The notes under the pieces were generated by a model that was not told where the DNA came from, searched no databases, and saw only the letters and a list, made by a program, of their open reading frames with translations. Positions 37,894-48,222 of a stretch of DNA of 64,000 nucleotides are shown piece by piece; positions within the stretch are counted from its first letter, which is position 1, and every line of letters begins with the position of its first letter. A program made the translations under genes and the position numbers. This DNA is from Nitrospinaceae bacterium (GTDB taxonomy: Bacteria > Nitrospinota > Nitrospinia > Nitrospinales > JACRGP01): positions 1 to 64,000 of the forward strand of contig JAJDBB010000039.1 in NCBI GenBank assembly GCA_029261555.1. The letters are read 5' to 3'.

Positions 37894-38510
37894 TTTTTTT
37901 GTGTTTCCTTGGAATAATATTCTTCAAAGTAGTTGGAAAGCTTCTTCCTCAAAAACAACCGGGCGCGGTGCAGGCGGGATTTAACCGCCGGGATTGAAAG
38001 GTCCAGTATCTCGCCCACCTTCTCAGTAGACAGCCCGTCTACGTCCCGCAAAATGAAAACTACTTTTTCTTTCTCCGGGAGTTGCTCTACGGCATTTCCA
38101 ATGTTTTCCCGCGTCTCGTTTGAAAACGTCAGGGAATCCGCGCTTTCCGACCAGTCCTTGATCTTCTCCTGATGATATCCCGAGTTATTGAACGCGGGAA
38201 ACGTTTCTTCTATGGGAACAAACTTGTCTTTTTTCTTGCTCCTCAGCTTCATGTACGAAGCGTTCAGGGTGATGCGATACACCCAACTGGAAAACGCCGA
38301 CTTGCCTTGAAAGGTATGTATTTTCCGGTACAGCGTCAGAAGCACGTCCTGAGCGACGTCCTCCGCGTCCATCTGGTTGCGCGTCAAATTGAACGCAAGG
38401 GAGTAAATCTGCCGCTGAAAAATACTGGCGATTTCCTCAAAAACTTCCAGGTTACCCGCCTGAAACTCCCGTACCAGCTGTTCCTCATGTTCCTTGTCTT
38501 CACTAGGCAT
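37890..38510 (-). CDS. ECF RNA polymerase sigma factor
   Basis: NLTRNQMDAEDVAQDVLLTLYRKI, FSSWVYRITLNASYMKLR, DVDGLSTEKVGEILDLSIPAVKSRLHRARLFLRKKL; ORF extends to 38534. Confidence 0.94.
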   Translation of the reverse strand: MPSEDKEHEEQLVREFQAGNLEVFEEIASIFQRQIYSLAFNLTRNQMDAEDVAQDVLLTLYRKIHTFQGKSAFSSWVYRITLNASYMKLRSKKKDKFVPIEETFPAFNNSGYHQEKIKDWSESADSLTFSNETRENIGNAVEQLPEKEKVVFILRDVDGLSTEKVGEILDLSIPAVKSRLHRARLFLRKKLSNYFEEYYSKETQKK

Positions 38511-38716
38511 TCGGTAAATCCCGTCGTTTAGCATGAGGGCTAAAGCAAAACCCCAACCGATCCCAAGAGTAGATTGTGGAATCTACTGAACAGCCTTTAT
38601 ATAGGGTTAGGATGCGCATTGCAAAAAATATGATTCGAGAAAATTCCAAAAATGCTCGATTCACGGCCAATATTTCGCCGAAAGCGATCCATCCACACAT
38701 TAAGGAGGTTTCTCAT

Positions 38717-40141
38717 CTATAGTTTGATAACAGCCATCTTGCCCTGAGTCATGTCGTGCATGGTATAGCCGATACCGCCGGTGTTGTAGCCGGACTGGCG
38801 TCGGCCCGCAAAAGGCGCCCAGTCCACGCGGAACGCCGTATGGTCGTTGACCATGACAGCGGAGGCGTCCAGTTCCCGCACGGCTTTCATCGCGACGTCG
38901 AGGTTTTTGGTGAATACCGACGCCTGAAAAGCGAAAGGCAGGGCATTGGCCATTTCTATCGCCCTATCCATGACGTCATAGCCGTAAACGCAGACGGCGG
39001 GGCCGAAGATTTCCAAGGTCGAGACTTTGGCGTCTGGCGGCGGGTTTAAAAGGACTGTGGGCGCATAGGTTGTTTTGCCCAGCATTTTTCCGCCGGTTAA
39101 AACTTGGCCCCCGCCCGACCGGGCCTCCTCAATCCATTCGGCCACTCGATCCACCTCGCGCGGGCGAATTAGCGGCCCACATTCCGTCGCCTCTTCAACG
39201 GCGTTGCCAACCACAAGCTTTGCAGCTCCTTCGGACAATGCCCGCGCAATCTCTTCCGCGTGTTTTTTGGGCACAAAGACGCGCTGGACAGACACACAAA
39301 CCTGCCCGGAATGGTAAAACCCGCCTTTCAAAAGGCTGGGGATCATGGAGTCAATATCAGCGCCGCCGTCCACGATCACTGGGGCCGCGCCGCCATGCTC
39401 CAGCGCACAGCGCGTTCCCGGCGCGAGCCTGGAGCGCAACATCCACCCCACCTTGGCCGAACCGATGAAACTAAAAAACGCCACGCGTGGGTCCGTGACC
39501 AGTTTTTCTGCCGTGGGGATATCGCAGGCGACAAAACGGCACCATTCTTCCGGCAGTCCCGCTTCATAGAGAATATCGACAAACGTCTTGCAGGATAGCG
39601 GCGTATCGTCCGCCGGTTTGACCAGGACCGGGCAGCCCACGGCCACGGCCGGAGCGATTTGATGCACGATCAGGTTGAGCGGGTGATTAAAGGCGGAAAT
39701 AGCCGCCACCGGTCCAATTGGCTCGCGCGTGGTAAAAGCCATGCGTCCGGCCCCGGCCTCTGAAAGGTCCATCGGGATTTCCTTACCTGCCATATGGGGA
39801 AGTTCCTTGACGCACAACCCCACCCCGTCGATCGCGCGCGCGACTTCCACCTGGGCGTCGACCAGCGGTTTGCCGCCTTCATTGGCAATTTGAAAGGCCA
39901 GTTCCTCAGACCGTTCTTCCATTATTTTGGCTGTTTTTTTCAGGACGTCAATGCGGCGGTGCGCCGGGAGCCAATTCCCGCGGTTTCGGAACAAGTCGTG
40001 CGCAATTTCCAGGTATTTATCGATCATGCCCCAGTCAGTTATCGGGACGGAGCCTATGACTTCTTGGTCGTAGGGGTTGACGACTTCAAGCGCGTCGCGC
40101 GCTGTTTTGATTTTTGGCTTTTCTTTGCTCATATCAAACAT
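38717..40141 (-). CDS. NAD(P)-dependent aldehyde dehydrogenase family protein
   Basis: FSFIGSAKVGWMLR, EHGGAAPVIV, GQVCVSVQRVFV, LEIFGPAVCV. Confidence 0.93.
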   Translation of the reverse strand: MFDMSKEKPKIKTARDALEVVNPYDQEVIGSVPITDWGMIDKYLEIAHDLFRNRGNWLPAHRRIDVLKKTAKIMEERSEELAFQIANEGGKPLVDAQVEVARAIDGVGLCVKELPHMAGKEIPMDLSEAGAGRMAFTTREPIGPVAAISAFNHPLNLIVHQIAPAVAVGCPVLVKPADDTPLSCKTFVDILYEAGLPEEWCRFVACDIPTAEKLVTDPRVAFFSFIGSAKVGWMLRSRLAPGTRCALEHGGAAPVIVDGGADIDSMIPSLLKGGFYHSGQVCVSVQRVFVPKKHAEEIARALSEGAAKLVVGNAVEEATECGPLIRPREVDRVAEWIEEARSGGGQVLTGGKMLGKTTYAPTVLLNPPPDAKVSTLEIFGPAVCVYGYDVMDRAIEMANALPFAFQASVFTKNLDVAMKAVRELDASAVMVNDHTAFRVDWAPFAGRRQSGYNTGGIGYTMHDMTQGKMAVIKL

Positions 40142-41811
40142 ACCTTTTCGGCCAGTTCATCAATCAGGACTTTCTGGTTCTCGGAATAATCGACCGGCAG
40201 GTCCACCAGGTGAACCCCGCCTGCCTTGAACGCTTTTTCAAAGGTCGGGACAAGGTCTTCCGCAGACTCAACGCGGACCCCGGTCGCGCCATAGCTGTTC
40301 GCATATTGCACAAAGTCCGGGTTGCCAAATTTTAGCCCCCAGTCCTGGAAACCCGCTCCGGCCTGTTTCCAACGGATCATGCCGTAGGAACTGTCGTTCA
40401 ATACCGTGACAACCAGGTTAAGCCCTAGGCGCACGGCTGTTTCCAACTCCTGGCTGTTCATCATAAAACCGCCGTCGCCGCAAATCGCCATCACGCGCCG
40501 GTCGGGGTGCAACATTGCGGCCATCAACGCCGAGGGTAGACCCGCCCCCATCGTGGCCAGTGCATTATCCAGCAGAACGGTATTGGGGTGATAGGCTTTA
40601 TAGTTGCGCGCATACCAGATTTTATATATCCCGTTATCGAGCGCGATAATATCCTGGTCGCCCATTACCTTTCTGGTATCGGCTACGAAACGTTGTGGGA
40701 TGATAGGGAAACGCGGATCATCCGCGCCTTCGGCGATGTGAGTTTCAATTTCGGCGCGGATTTTTTCAAAATAGGAGGTATCGCATTGCACTTCGCCTCC
40801 AAGTTTTTCAGTCAGGCGCTTAATGGAAGCCGCCAAATCCCCCACCACTTCGACCTGGGGAAAATAGACCTGATCGACCTGCGCGGATTTATAATTGACG
40901 TGAATGACTTTTTTACCGCCTTTTTCCATTAAGAAAGGTGGTTTTTCAACCACGTCATGGCCGACATTGATAATCAGGTCGGCGCGCTCAATCGCGCAGT
41001 GCAGGTAATCGCCATCGGACAAAGCGGCCGTGCCCAGACAAAGCTCCGAGCGCTCGTCCACGACGCCCTTGCCCATCTGGGTATTAAAGAACGGAATGCG
41101 CGTCGCATGGACAAAATCACACAGAGCGCTGCGGGCGTCTTTGCGGTTGGCGCCCGCGCCGATCAGCGTCAACGGCATTTTGGCCTCTTTGATCAATTTC
41201 ACGGCTTCATCCAGCGTCGTATCCCCGGCAACGGCATAATGACGCGGGTGCGGCGACAGGACGCATTCATTCGTGTCTTCCGCGGCAATATCTTCAGGCA
41301 GTTCCAGTAGAACCGCGCCAGGGCGCTCTTCTTCCGCCACGCGGAACGCTTCCCGCACCAGGGCGGGGATCGTATTCCCATGCACAATCTGTTTCGACAT
41401 TTTGCAGATGGGAGCAAACAGGTTGACAACATCGATGATCTGGAACCGGCCCTGTTTTGATTTTTTGATGGGCTTTTGTCCCGTGATCATGATCAACGGC
41501 ATTCCGCCCAGATGCGCGTAAGCCGCCGGCGTTGTAAAATTTGTGGCGCCTGGTCCCAGTGTGGCCATGCAAACGCCTGCCTTACCGGTCAGGCGGCCGT
41601 AGGTGGCGGCCATAAAACCGGCCCCCTGCTCATGGCGCGTGAGGATCAGTTTGATTTTTGAGGTCCGCAAGGATTCCACCATGTCCAGGTTCTCCTCGCC
41701 CGGAACGGCGAAGATATGCTCCACCCCTTCTGCTTCCAACGCTCGCACAAACAAATCCGAGGCTTTTGTTATTTTTAGTGGCCGACTCTGTTTTTTTGCC
41801 GCTGAATCCAT
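40129..41811 (-). CDS. Thiamine-diphosphate enzyme, acetolactate synthase large-subunit-like
   Basis: EGVEHIFAVPGEENLDM, TRHEQGAGFMAATYGRLTGKAGVCMATLGPGATNFTTPAA, ICGDGGFMMNSQELETAVRLGLNLVVTVLNDSSYGMI. Confidence 0.9.
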   Translation of the reverse strand: MDSAAKKQSRPLKITKASDLFVRALEAEGVEHIFAVPGEENLDMVESLRTSKIKLILTRHEQGAGFMAATYGRLTGKAGVCMATLGPGATNFTTPAAYAHLGGMPLIMITGQKPIKKSKQGRFQIIDVVNLFAPICKMSKQIVHGNTIPALVREAFRVAEEERPGAVLLELPEDIAAEDTNECVLSPHPRHYAVAGDTTLDEAVKLIKEAKMPLTLIGAGANRKDARSALCDFVHATRIPFFNTQMGKGVVDERSELCLGTAALSDGDYLHCAIERADLIINVGHDVVEKPPFLMEKGGKKVIHVNYKSAQVDQVYFPQVEVVGDLAASIKRLTEKLGGEVQCDTSYFEKIRAEIETHIAEGADDPRFPIIPQRFVADTRKVMGDQDIIALDNGIYKIWYARNYKAYHPNTVLLDNALATMGAGLPSALMAAMLHPDRRVMAICGDGGFMMNSQELETAVRLGLNLVVTVLNDSSYGMIRWKQAGAGFQDWGLKFGNPDFVQYANSYGATGVRVESAEDLVPTFEKAFKAGGVHLVDLPVDYSENQKVLIDELAEKVCLI

Positions 41812-42289
41812 TTCCCGGTCCTTTCTTCGTTAATTCAAGTAGCCTGGCAACGAAAAGCATTCACAGGTTTAGACCTTTCAATGTGAAAGAGTCTGGGTTT
41901 ACCGGTTAAGTACGACGGAGAGCCTTAACCTTACAGAGGATAGTCATGACGTAGAATAATCTAGTTATCAGAAGAAAGTTGAATATTCTAGAACTCGTTA
42001 AAACACGAGGCAATTTCTCGGACGCCTGATCTGTATTGGGACTAGGCCAGCCTATTCGCGCTGAAAATATCAAATGAACTTTTGTGCGCCCGGTTGCTTC
42101 ACGCCGGTGACGTTTTTTGCTATAATCTGGATTCAAAAATTGGTTAAGCGCAGAAACGTCTTGTCCGCGCTCAGGTTGAAATCAAATAAGCGCAATTAAA
42201 TTAAGTATTTAAAAAGAATTCCGCTTGTGCTAGAATTTCCTCTTCACTGAAAAATTAAATTCCTGATTTACTTCAATAGAGAGCATTTT

Positions 42290-42949
42290 ATGAATCTGTT
42301 TCGCGGATTGATTCTGGTTTTGGGGCTTTGCATTCTGCTCCCCGCACCTGCCGCTTGGGCGGAAGAAAAGGAGTCGTCCAAAACCGAAAAGAAGTTGCGG
42401 CTCAACAAAAAAAACCACTTTAAAAGATTTCAAAAAGGCTACAAGGATTTCGGAATCCAAGGCGGTTGGGGCGCTGCCGTCAACATCCCTCCGGATAATG
42501 ACCGCACGGATTGGGAGTTTTTATATCTGGCTCCCAACTTGAAATGGAACCTCACCGGTCCTATCGGCAAATCCTTTTATCGCGGTAGTCTGTACTGGTA
42601 CCAGGAAGTTGGAGGATGGGTCGCCACCAATCCGGAAGACGCCTTTCTGATTTCCTATTCCCCGGTGATGGCGGAGTACAAATTTTTATGGCCCAAAGTG
42701 GACTGGGCGCCTTATATATTCGGCGGCGGCGGTTTTGCGGGAACCAACATCAACGAAAAGAGCCAAAGAGAAATCGCCACCAACTTTGAGTTCCTCCTGC
42801 ACGCCGGAGTCGGTCTGGAATTTTACAAAACCGAGAAAGGCGCCTTTTCGGTTAATTACCGATTTTTCCATATTTCCAACGCAGGGATCGAAGCGCCCAA
42901 TATTGGAGTCAACGCCAACCTTTTCACCATCGGTTATTCCTTCAAATAA
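42290..42949 (+). CDS. Outer-membrane lipid A deacylase, PagL-like (acyloxyacyl hydrolase)
   Basis: Signal peptide, beta-barrel-like, C-terminal VNYRFFHISNAGIEAPNIGVNAN resembles PagL catalytic HxSNAG segment. Confidence 0.75.
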   Translation: MNLFRGLILVLGLCILLPAPAAWAEEKESSKTEKKLRLNKKNHFKRFQKGYKDFGIQGGWGAAVNIPPDNDRTDWEFLYLAPNLKWNLTGPIGKSFYRGSLYWYQEVGGWVATNPEDAFLISYSPVMAEYKFLWPKVDWAPYIFGGGGFAGTNINEKSQREIATNFEFLLHAGVGLEFYKTEKGAFSVNYRFFHISNAGIEAPNIGVNANLFTIGYSFK

Positions 42950-43081
42950 GCGCTATAATAGCGGACTGGTTGGTTTTGATATCCAGCCGTCAATGGCGTC
43001 GTCGTCCTTTTCCCGGGAGACTGCAGCCCGGGGAGACCCGCTTAAAAATTCCGCTTCAACCGACCTCTAAACCCAAGGCGC

Positions 43082-45844
43082 ATGGCTCAAAAGAGTACGA
43101 CAACGACCCCGCGTAAAAACGGAGGCGCTTCTAATATGCTGGATCGCCTGTTTTCCCAACTGGAGCGTTTCGCCTACAATCATTCCATCGGAGTCGTTGC
43201 GGTCGCCGTCGGTTTGGCCGCGATATGCGTCTGGTTTACGGCGCAACAACTGACTTTCAACACCAGCCGCCGGGACCTCATCTCCAAAAACCTCGATTAC
43301 GAAAAACACTACCAGCGCTATAAAGACGCCTTCGAGAGTTTCAGCGGCGTCACCGTGGTGGTCGAAGGCGTCCAGCCGGAAGCCATGAAAAATTTTACCG
43401 AAAGCCTCGTCTTGAGGCTTCGGCAAGACGCTTCTCTCTACTCCGAAATTCTTTACAAGATTGACGTTGATTATTTCCGCAACAAGGGTCTGTTGTACAT
43501 GGACCTGCCGGAAATCAAACAACTCGTGGAGAAACTGGAATCGCACCGCAATTTCCTCGAAGACCTCAACGCCGCTCCCGGCTTGAATCAATTGTTGCGC
43601 GGGATCAATTCAAAAATCAGCGCCGGGATGGTCGACTCCATGTTATCCGACTTTCTGGGAACCGGTTCCGGCAGTGAGGAGGGCGAGGAAGACGACGACG
43701 CGGCGGACCTGACGCTCCTGATTTCTATCCTGAAACAGATGAACGCTTTTGTCGACGGCGGAACCGATTACCGTTCTCCCTGGCGCTCCTTCCTCGCCAA
43801 TCAGGAGGGAAAACAATTGGAGGAGGAGGGCTACCTCGTTTCCGACGACGGGTCGTTGATGTTCATTGTCATGAACCCAGACGACGACGCGCAGGATTTC
43901 GCCGGCGCCAGAAAGGCCATTGAATCCTTACGGAGCCTTATCAAGGAAGTCAAAAAAGATCATCCCGGCGTTCAGGTAGGAGTGACTGGCGGCGACGTGA
44001 TCGCCTCCGACGAAATGGTCACCACCCAGGCGGACGTCATCGACGCTTCACTGATTGCCCTGGTCGGCGTTACCTTACTCTTTATCTTCGCCTACGGCGG
44101 CGTGGTCAAACCTCTGCTAGCCGTGTTCAGTCTGCTGGTGGCCCTTTGCTGGTCGCTTGGATACACCACCTTCGCCGTCGGTCATCTCAATATCCTGTCC
44201 GTGGTCTTCACCACCATCCTCATCGGGCTGGGAATCGATTTCGGCATCCATGTGTTGGAACGCTTTCGCGAAGAGCGGGCGGCGGGCAAGGAACTGCTCC
44301 CCGCTCTGGAAAGAACCTTGCAGTGCACCGGGCGCGGCAACCTCGCGGGCGCCATCACCACAGCCATCGCCTTCGGCTCCATGATGTTCACCGATTTCAT
44401 CGGCATGGCCGAGTTGGGCCAAATCGCCGCCGGGGGAATTTTATTATGTCTCGTCGCCATGGTCCTCCTGCTCCCAGCCCTCATCACGCTGGAAGAAAAA
44501 TGGCGGGGCGACGGACGCAGACCCTCTCTCGCTTCCGCCGCATCGGGAGACGCGAGACGACTGGAAAAAATCTTCGAGCATTATCCCTGGATCATCGGAA
44601 TCTGCCTGTTTGCCATCGCCGCTTCCGCGCTGGCCTTTATCAACCTGAGCTTCGACTACAATTTGCTGAACCTGCAGGCCCATGGGTCCGAGGCCGTCAA
44701 GTACGAATTGAAAATCCTGGAAAACGACAAGCGCTCCACCTGGTACGCCGCGCTCATCGCCGATTCCCTGGAAGACGCCCGGCGTAAACAAAAAATCGCC
44801 GAGTCGCTTCCCACCGTCGGCAAGGTAGAAAGCATTCTCTCTGTCATCCCAAAAAACCAGGATGAAAAAATAGAAACCATTAAAACTCTGGCGCCGGTTC
44901 TGAACTCCATGGACGTGGAACCGGTCAACGAACCGGTCTCCATCCGTTCCTTAACCGCCACCCTGAAAAAGATCCGTTTCAAACTTCAGGAGCGTAAGGA
45001 GGGTGAAAACGACTCCGTTTCACTCGCGGGAAATCTGGCGCAAGGTCTGGTACAAAAACTGAAAACTACGGACCCCGACCAGGCCAAAGAACGCCTGAAA
45101 ACCTTATCCGGAAAATTATTCGCCGACTATCGAGACAAACTCGCCGACCTGAAAGCGGGCGGGAACCCGACCCCCGTGCTGATCGAGGAATTGCCGGACA
45201 CGCTCCAGCGACGCTTCCTGGGAAAAAACGGAAAATTTCTTATCCAGGCCTATCCCAATATTAATATTTGGGAGCGCGAGGCGATGGAATCCTTCCTGAG
45301 CGACGTCCGCAAAATTGATCCTATGGCGACGGGCAACGCCGTGCACATGTACGAGACCTCGCAGTTGATGAAAATGGGTTACCTGCGCGGCGGACTCTAT
45401 GCTATGGCCGCCATCTTATTCTTTCTCATCGTGTCGTTCAAAAACCTGAGGACCACCTTGTTCATTATGTTGCCGACGGTGGTGGGAGGGGTCTGGACGG
45501 TGGGGATCATGCACGTCCTGAACGTGCAGTTCAACTTGGCCAATCTGGTGATCCTGCCGCTCATCATAGGTATTGGCGTGGTCAACGGCGTTCACATCGT
45601 GCACCGCTACCGCGAGGAAAACGAAAAAGGCGTCTCCATTTTGTCGCGCAGCACCGGACAGGCCGTGGTTCTAAGCTCGCTGACCACGATGATTGGTTTC
45701 GGCAGTTTGATGGTGGCGGACCATCAGGGCATTTACAGTCTAGGTCTGGTGCTTACCCTCGGCGTGGGCAACGCCCTCATCGCTTCCGTCACCCTGCTCC
45801 CCGCGTTGTTAAAAATGTGCGCCGTCAACGGATGGAAGGTGTAG
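43082..45844 (+). CDS. MMPL/RND superfamily exporter (HpnN-like)
   Basis: Two sets of TM clusters; GLGIDFGIHVLERFREE and GIGVVNGVHIVHRYREE motifs. Confidence 0.88.
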   Translation: MAQKSTTTTPRKNGGASNMLDRLFSQLERFAYNHSIGVVAVAVGLAAICVWFTAQQLTFNTSRRDLISKNLDYEKHYQRYKDAFESFSGVTVVVEGVQPEAMKNFTESLVLRLRQDASLYSEILYKIDVDYFRNKGLLYMDLPEIKQLVEKLESHRNFLEDLNAAPGLNQLLRGINSKISAGMVDSMLSDFLGTGSGSEEGEEDDDAADLTLLISILKQMNAFVDGGTDYRSPWRSFLANQEGKQLEEEGYLVSDDGSLMFIVMNPDDDAQDFAGARKAIESLRSLIKEVKKDHPGVQVGVTGGDVIASDEMVTTQADVIDASLIALVGVTLLFIFAYGGVVKPLLAVFSLLVALCWSLGYTTFAVGHLNILSVVFTTILIGLGIDFGIHVLERFREERAAGKELLPALERTLQCTGRGNLAGAITTAIAFGSMMFTDFIGMAELGQIAAGGILLCLVAMVLLLPALITLEEKWRGDGRRPSLASAASGDARRLEKIFEHYPWIIGICLFAIAASALAFINLSFDYNLLNLQAHGSEAVKYELKILENDKRSTWYAALIADSLEDARRKQKIAESLPTVGKVESILSVIPKNQDEKIETIKTLAPVLNSMDVEPVNEPVSIRSLTATLKKIRFKLQERKEGENDSVSLAGNLAQGLVQKLKTTDPDQAKERLKTLSGKLFADYRDKLADLKAGGNPTPVLIEELPDTLQRRFLGKNGKFLIQAYPNINIWEREAMESFLSDVRKIDPMATGNAVHMYETSQLMKMGYLRGGLYAMAAILFFLIVSFKNLRTTLFIMLPTVVGGVWTVGIMHVLNVQFNLANLVILPLIIGIGVVNGVHIVHRYREENEKGVSILSRSTGQAVVLSSLTTMIGFGSLMVADHQGIYSLGLVLTLGVGNALIASVTLLPALLKMCAVNGWKV

Positions 45845-45956
45845 AATATATTTAAAACAGTTGGCAGTCTCCTGTTAGTCGGTTGTCAGTTGACAGTTAA
45901 GGAAAAAATATTCAAACGCAAACCATTGCCTCCGGGCGCCTGCCCGGTAAAATGCC

Positions 45957-46295
45957 ATGCCCATCTATCAATATTATTGCGAAGAAAACGATACCGCGCT
46001 GGAGGTGGCCCACTCCATCAACGATACGATCGAGACTTGGGGCGAGCTGTGCGAACTGGCGGATTACCCCGTCGTAGGCGCGCCCGCAAGCGCTTCCGTC
46101 AAGCGCTTGCTGTACGCAACCAATATCAACACGCCCGACGGCGACTCCAAGTTGAAGGAAAAAGGTTTCACTAAACTCGTCCGCCGCGACAAAGGCGTCT
46201 ATGAAAACGTCACCGCCACCGGTTCCGAAAGCCGGTACATGAAAGCCGACGACCCCTCGACCCTGCCTCACCTCAACAAAAAAATTAGCGATTAA
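45957..46295 (+). CDS. FmdB-like small protein lacking most zinc-ribbon cysteines
   Basis: MPIYQYYCEENDTALEVAHSINDTIETWGELCELA resembles FmdB-family start (MPIYEYxCxxC) but CxxC motifs are absent. Confidence 0.55.
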   Translation: MPIYQYYCEENDTALEVAHSINDTIETWGELCELADYPVVGAPASASVKRLLYATNINTPDGDSKLKEKGFTKLVRRDKGVYENVTATGSESRYMKADDPSTLPHLNKKISD

Positions 46296-46301
46296 TACCG
46301 T

Positions 46302-47324
46302 TCATCCGGTAGCATCCTTGTCCATTTCATTTTGAGCCGCGTGTACCAGTTCTGATGGACTCGCGGAATATTGCCATCCGATGGCAAACCCCAGAACGAG
46401 CCATACAATTTCCCGCGCCCGCCTCATCATCGCGGTAGCCACTCCCAGAGCCGATTGCCCGGTAACGGCTCCGGTTGCCAATAAAAAGGCGGCCTCCTGA
46501 GTCCCCAATGTCGCAGGGATAAAAAACGTTCCCGCCCGCACCAGCTCGACAAATGTTTCCAGAATTATGGACTCCGCAAGCGAGATAGGGTTCCCAAGGA
46601 AATATAAAACAATGTAAACCTCCAAAGCGCCCATGTACCAGTTCAAAAGGTTCAGTCCCATCGCGCCGAAAAAATGGGCGCGTTTCCCCGTGTAAAACTG
46701 AACCAGCCTCTCGTCGAAATCCTCAAGGTGGTGGAGGAACTTTTCCAATCGACGCCCCAGAGGTTGTCGGCTGATCCAGCCGCCCGCAATGGAAGTGATT
46801 TTCAGTCGCAGAATAATATAAAACCCAAAAATTCCAGCGGTGAGCGCGCCCAGGCTTATCATGGCAAAGGTGGAATAACTTTGCGGCAGGTTGGAATCAA
46901 AAAGAATGAGAGCAACGCCCGAGGCCATGAAAAAAATCATGGAAATGAGGTGCGTTGATTCGACAAGAATGATGGACGCGGCGCCTTCTTTATAGCCGAC
47001 GCCATAATGTCTTTTCAGGAGGAAACCTTTGATAGGAGCGCCGCCAAAGGCGCTGAAAGGCAACATCTTGCCAAATGCCGCCCCCACCATGCGCACTTTC
47101 AAGAGGTTGTAAAGCCAGTGGAAATTGAATCTTGTACTGGGTAAAGTGAACTGCCACGCTATCGTATCGACGAGAAAGGCGGCGGCATAAACAACCAATA
47201 CGAAAAAGATACCCCAGCCGGTTTCAATCAGCTTCAACCACAACAATTCCAGATCGGTCTGCGATAAAACAAAAACCAGCAGGCCGACGCCCACCAGCAG
47301 GTATAAAATTTTTATTGCCTTCAC
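46302..47324 (-). CDS. UPF0104/lysylphosphatidylglycerol synthase TM-like membrane protein
   Basis: Multiple TM helices; GGAPIKGFLLKRHYGVGYKEGAASIILVESTHLI and FIPATLGTQEAAFLLA. Confidence 0.8.
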   Translation of the reverse strand: MKAIKILYLLVGVGLLVFVLSQTDLELLWLKLIETGWGIFFVLVVYAAAFLVDTIAWQFTLPSTRFNFHWLYNLLKVRMVGAAFGKMLPFSAFGGAPIKGFLLKRHYGVGYKEGAASIILVESTHLISMIFFMASGVALILFDSNLPQSYSTFAMISLGALTAGIFGFYIILRLKITSIAGGWISRQPLGRRLEKFLHHLEDFDERLVQFYTGKRAHFFGAMGLNLLNWYMGALEVYIVLYFLGNPISLAESIILETFVELVRAGTFFIPATLGTQEAAFLLATGAVTGQSALGVATAMMRRAREIVWLVLGFAIGWQYSASPSELVHAAQNEMDKDATG

Positions 47325-47342
47325 TTTATTATAAGTTCCCGT

Positions 47343-47960
47343 TTAAATATGCCACCGGCGGGCGCTCCGGGTAAACTGCAGACACCAATAAACCTGTGCG
47401 CCAATCGCGGCGGGGGGGAGGAGATACCAGAGCGCCCCTCCCAGGCTGAGGAATAGGACGATAAAACAAAAATCACTGCGAATGACCCGCGCATTCAGAA
47501 CGAACCTGTCCATTTTGGTGTCGTCGTCTTTGGGCAAAGAATCCTCATGCGTCAACTGGCTTGCGTGGGGTTTGGTTTTGTTCTGATAAAGCTCCAGGGC
47601 GTAATTTATGCTGCCGCCAAACCCCGCCGCGACGCCCGTCCAGAACCACCACTGCTGTCCTGTAACAGAGGAAGCCCCCCATCCAAGGCCCATAAAGAAA
47701 CAGGCATGCACCAGCCAGTCTACAAAGGTATCGTAGCGCATTCCGAAAACGCTCCGCATATCCTTGAGCCGGGCTATTTCCCCATCGCAATTGTCGAGGA
47801 CATAACAAATCAGGAATAAAACAGACCCTGTGAGTATGGAAGAATAATCTCCATTCAAACAAAAGGCGCCTGCGGCCAAACCAAAACCCAGCGAAATGCT
47901 TGTTATTTGATTCGGCGTGATCGGAGTCTTCATCAAAAGAAACGTTACGGGGTAAGACAA
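47343..47960 (-). CDS. CDP-alcohol phosphatidyltransferase family protein
   Basis: DNCDGEIARLKDMRSVFGMRYDTFVDWLVH (DGxxAR...GxxxDxxxD). Confidence 0.9.
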   Translation of the reverse strand: MSYPVTFLLMKTPITPNQITSISLGFGLAAGAFCLNGDYSSILTGSVLFLICYVLDNCDGEIARLKDMRSVFGMRYDTFVDWLVHACFFMGLGWGASSVTGQQWWFWTGVAAGFGGSINYALELYQNKTKPHASQLTHEDSLPKDDDTKMDRFVLNARVIRSDFCFIVLFLSLGGALWYLLPPAAIGAQVYWCLQFTRSARRWHI

Positions 47961-48057
47961 ATGCCTGATGAAGGGCTGAAGGTTCCTGGGAGGACTCAGC
48001 TTTTTTCCTGCTTCGGTTTGAAATGTATTTTCTGAAGAAATAATGTTATTCCGAGTT

Positions 48058-48222
48058 GGACCAACGTGGCGCTGGACTCAGCGGTTGGCGATTGGGGAAT
48101 TTATTAAAAGTCCGGATTTCAACCTGTCGAACTTTCGTTATTGTATCCGAGTTGAAAGCACACCCGAGATCGTTACGTTACCCAAACAAGTTACGCTATC
48201 TGCCTCCAGGCGCATGCCTGGT
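48058..48222. repeat. Interspersed composite intergenic repeat (copy C)
   Basis: CGTGGCGCTGGACTCAGCGGTTGGCGATTGG, CGTTACGTTACCCAAACAAGTTACGC and GCCTCCAGGCGCATGCCTGG; shared with copies B and D. Confidence 0.7.

Noticed and set aside
41830-42289. Possible tRNA or structured RNA in the spacer before the PagL-like gene
   Set aside because: No T-loop-like GTTCRANYC or cloverleaf could be found by eye; a covariance search would be needed.
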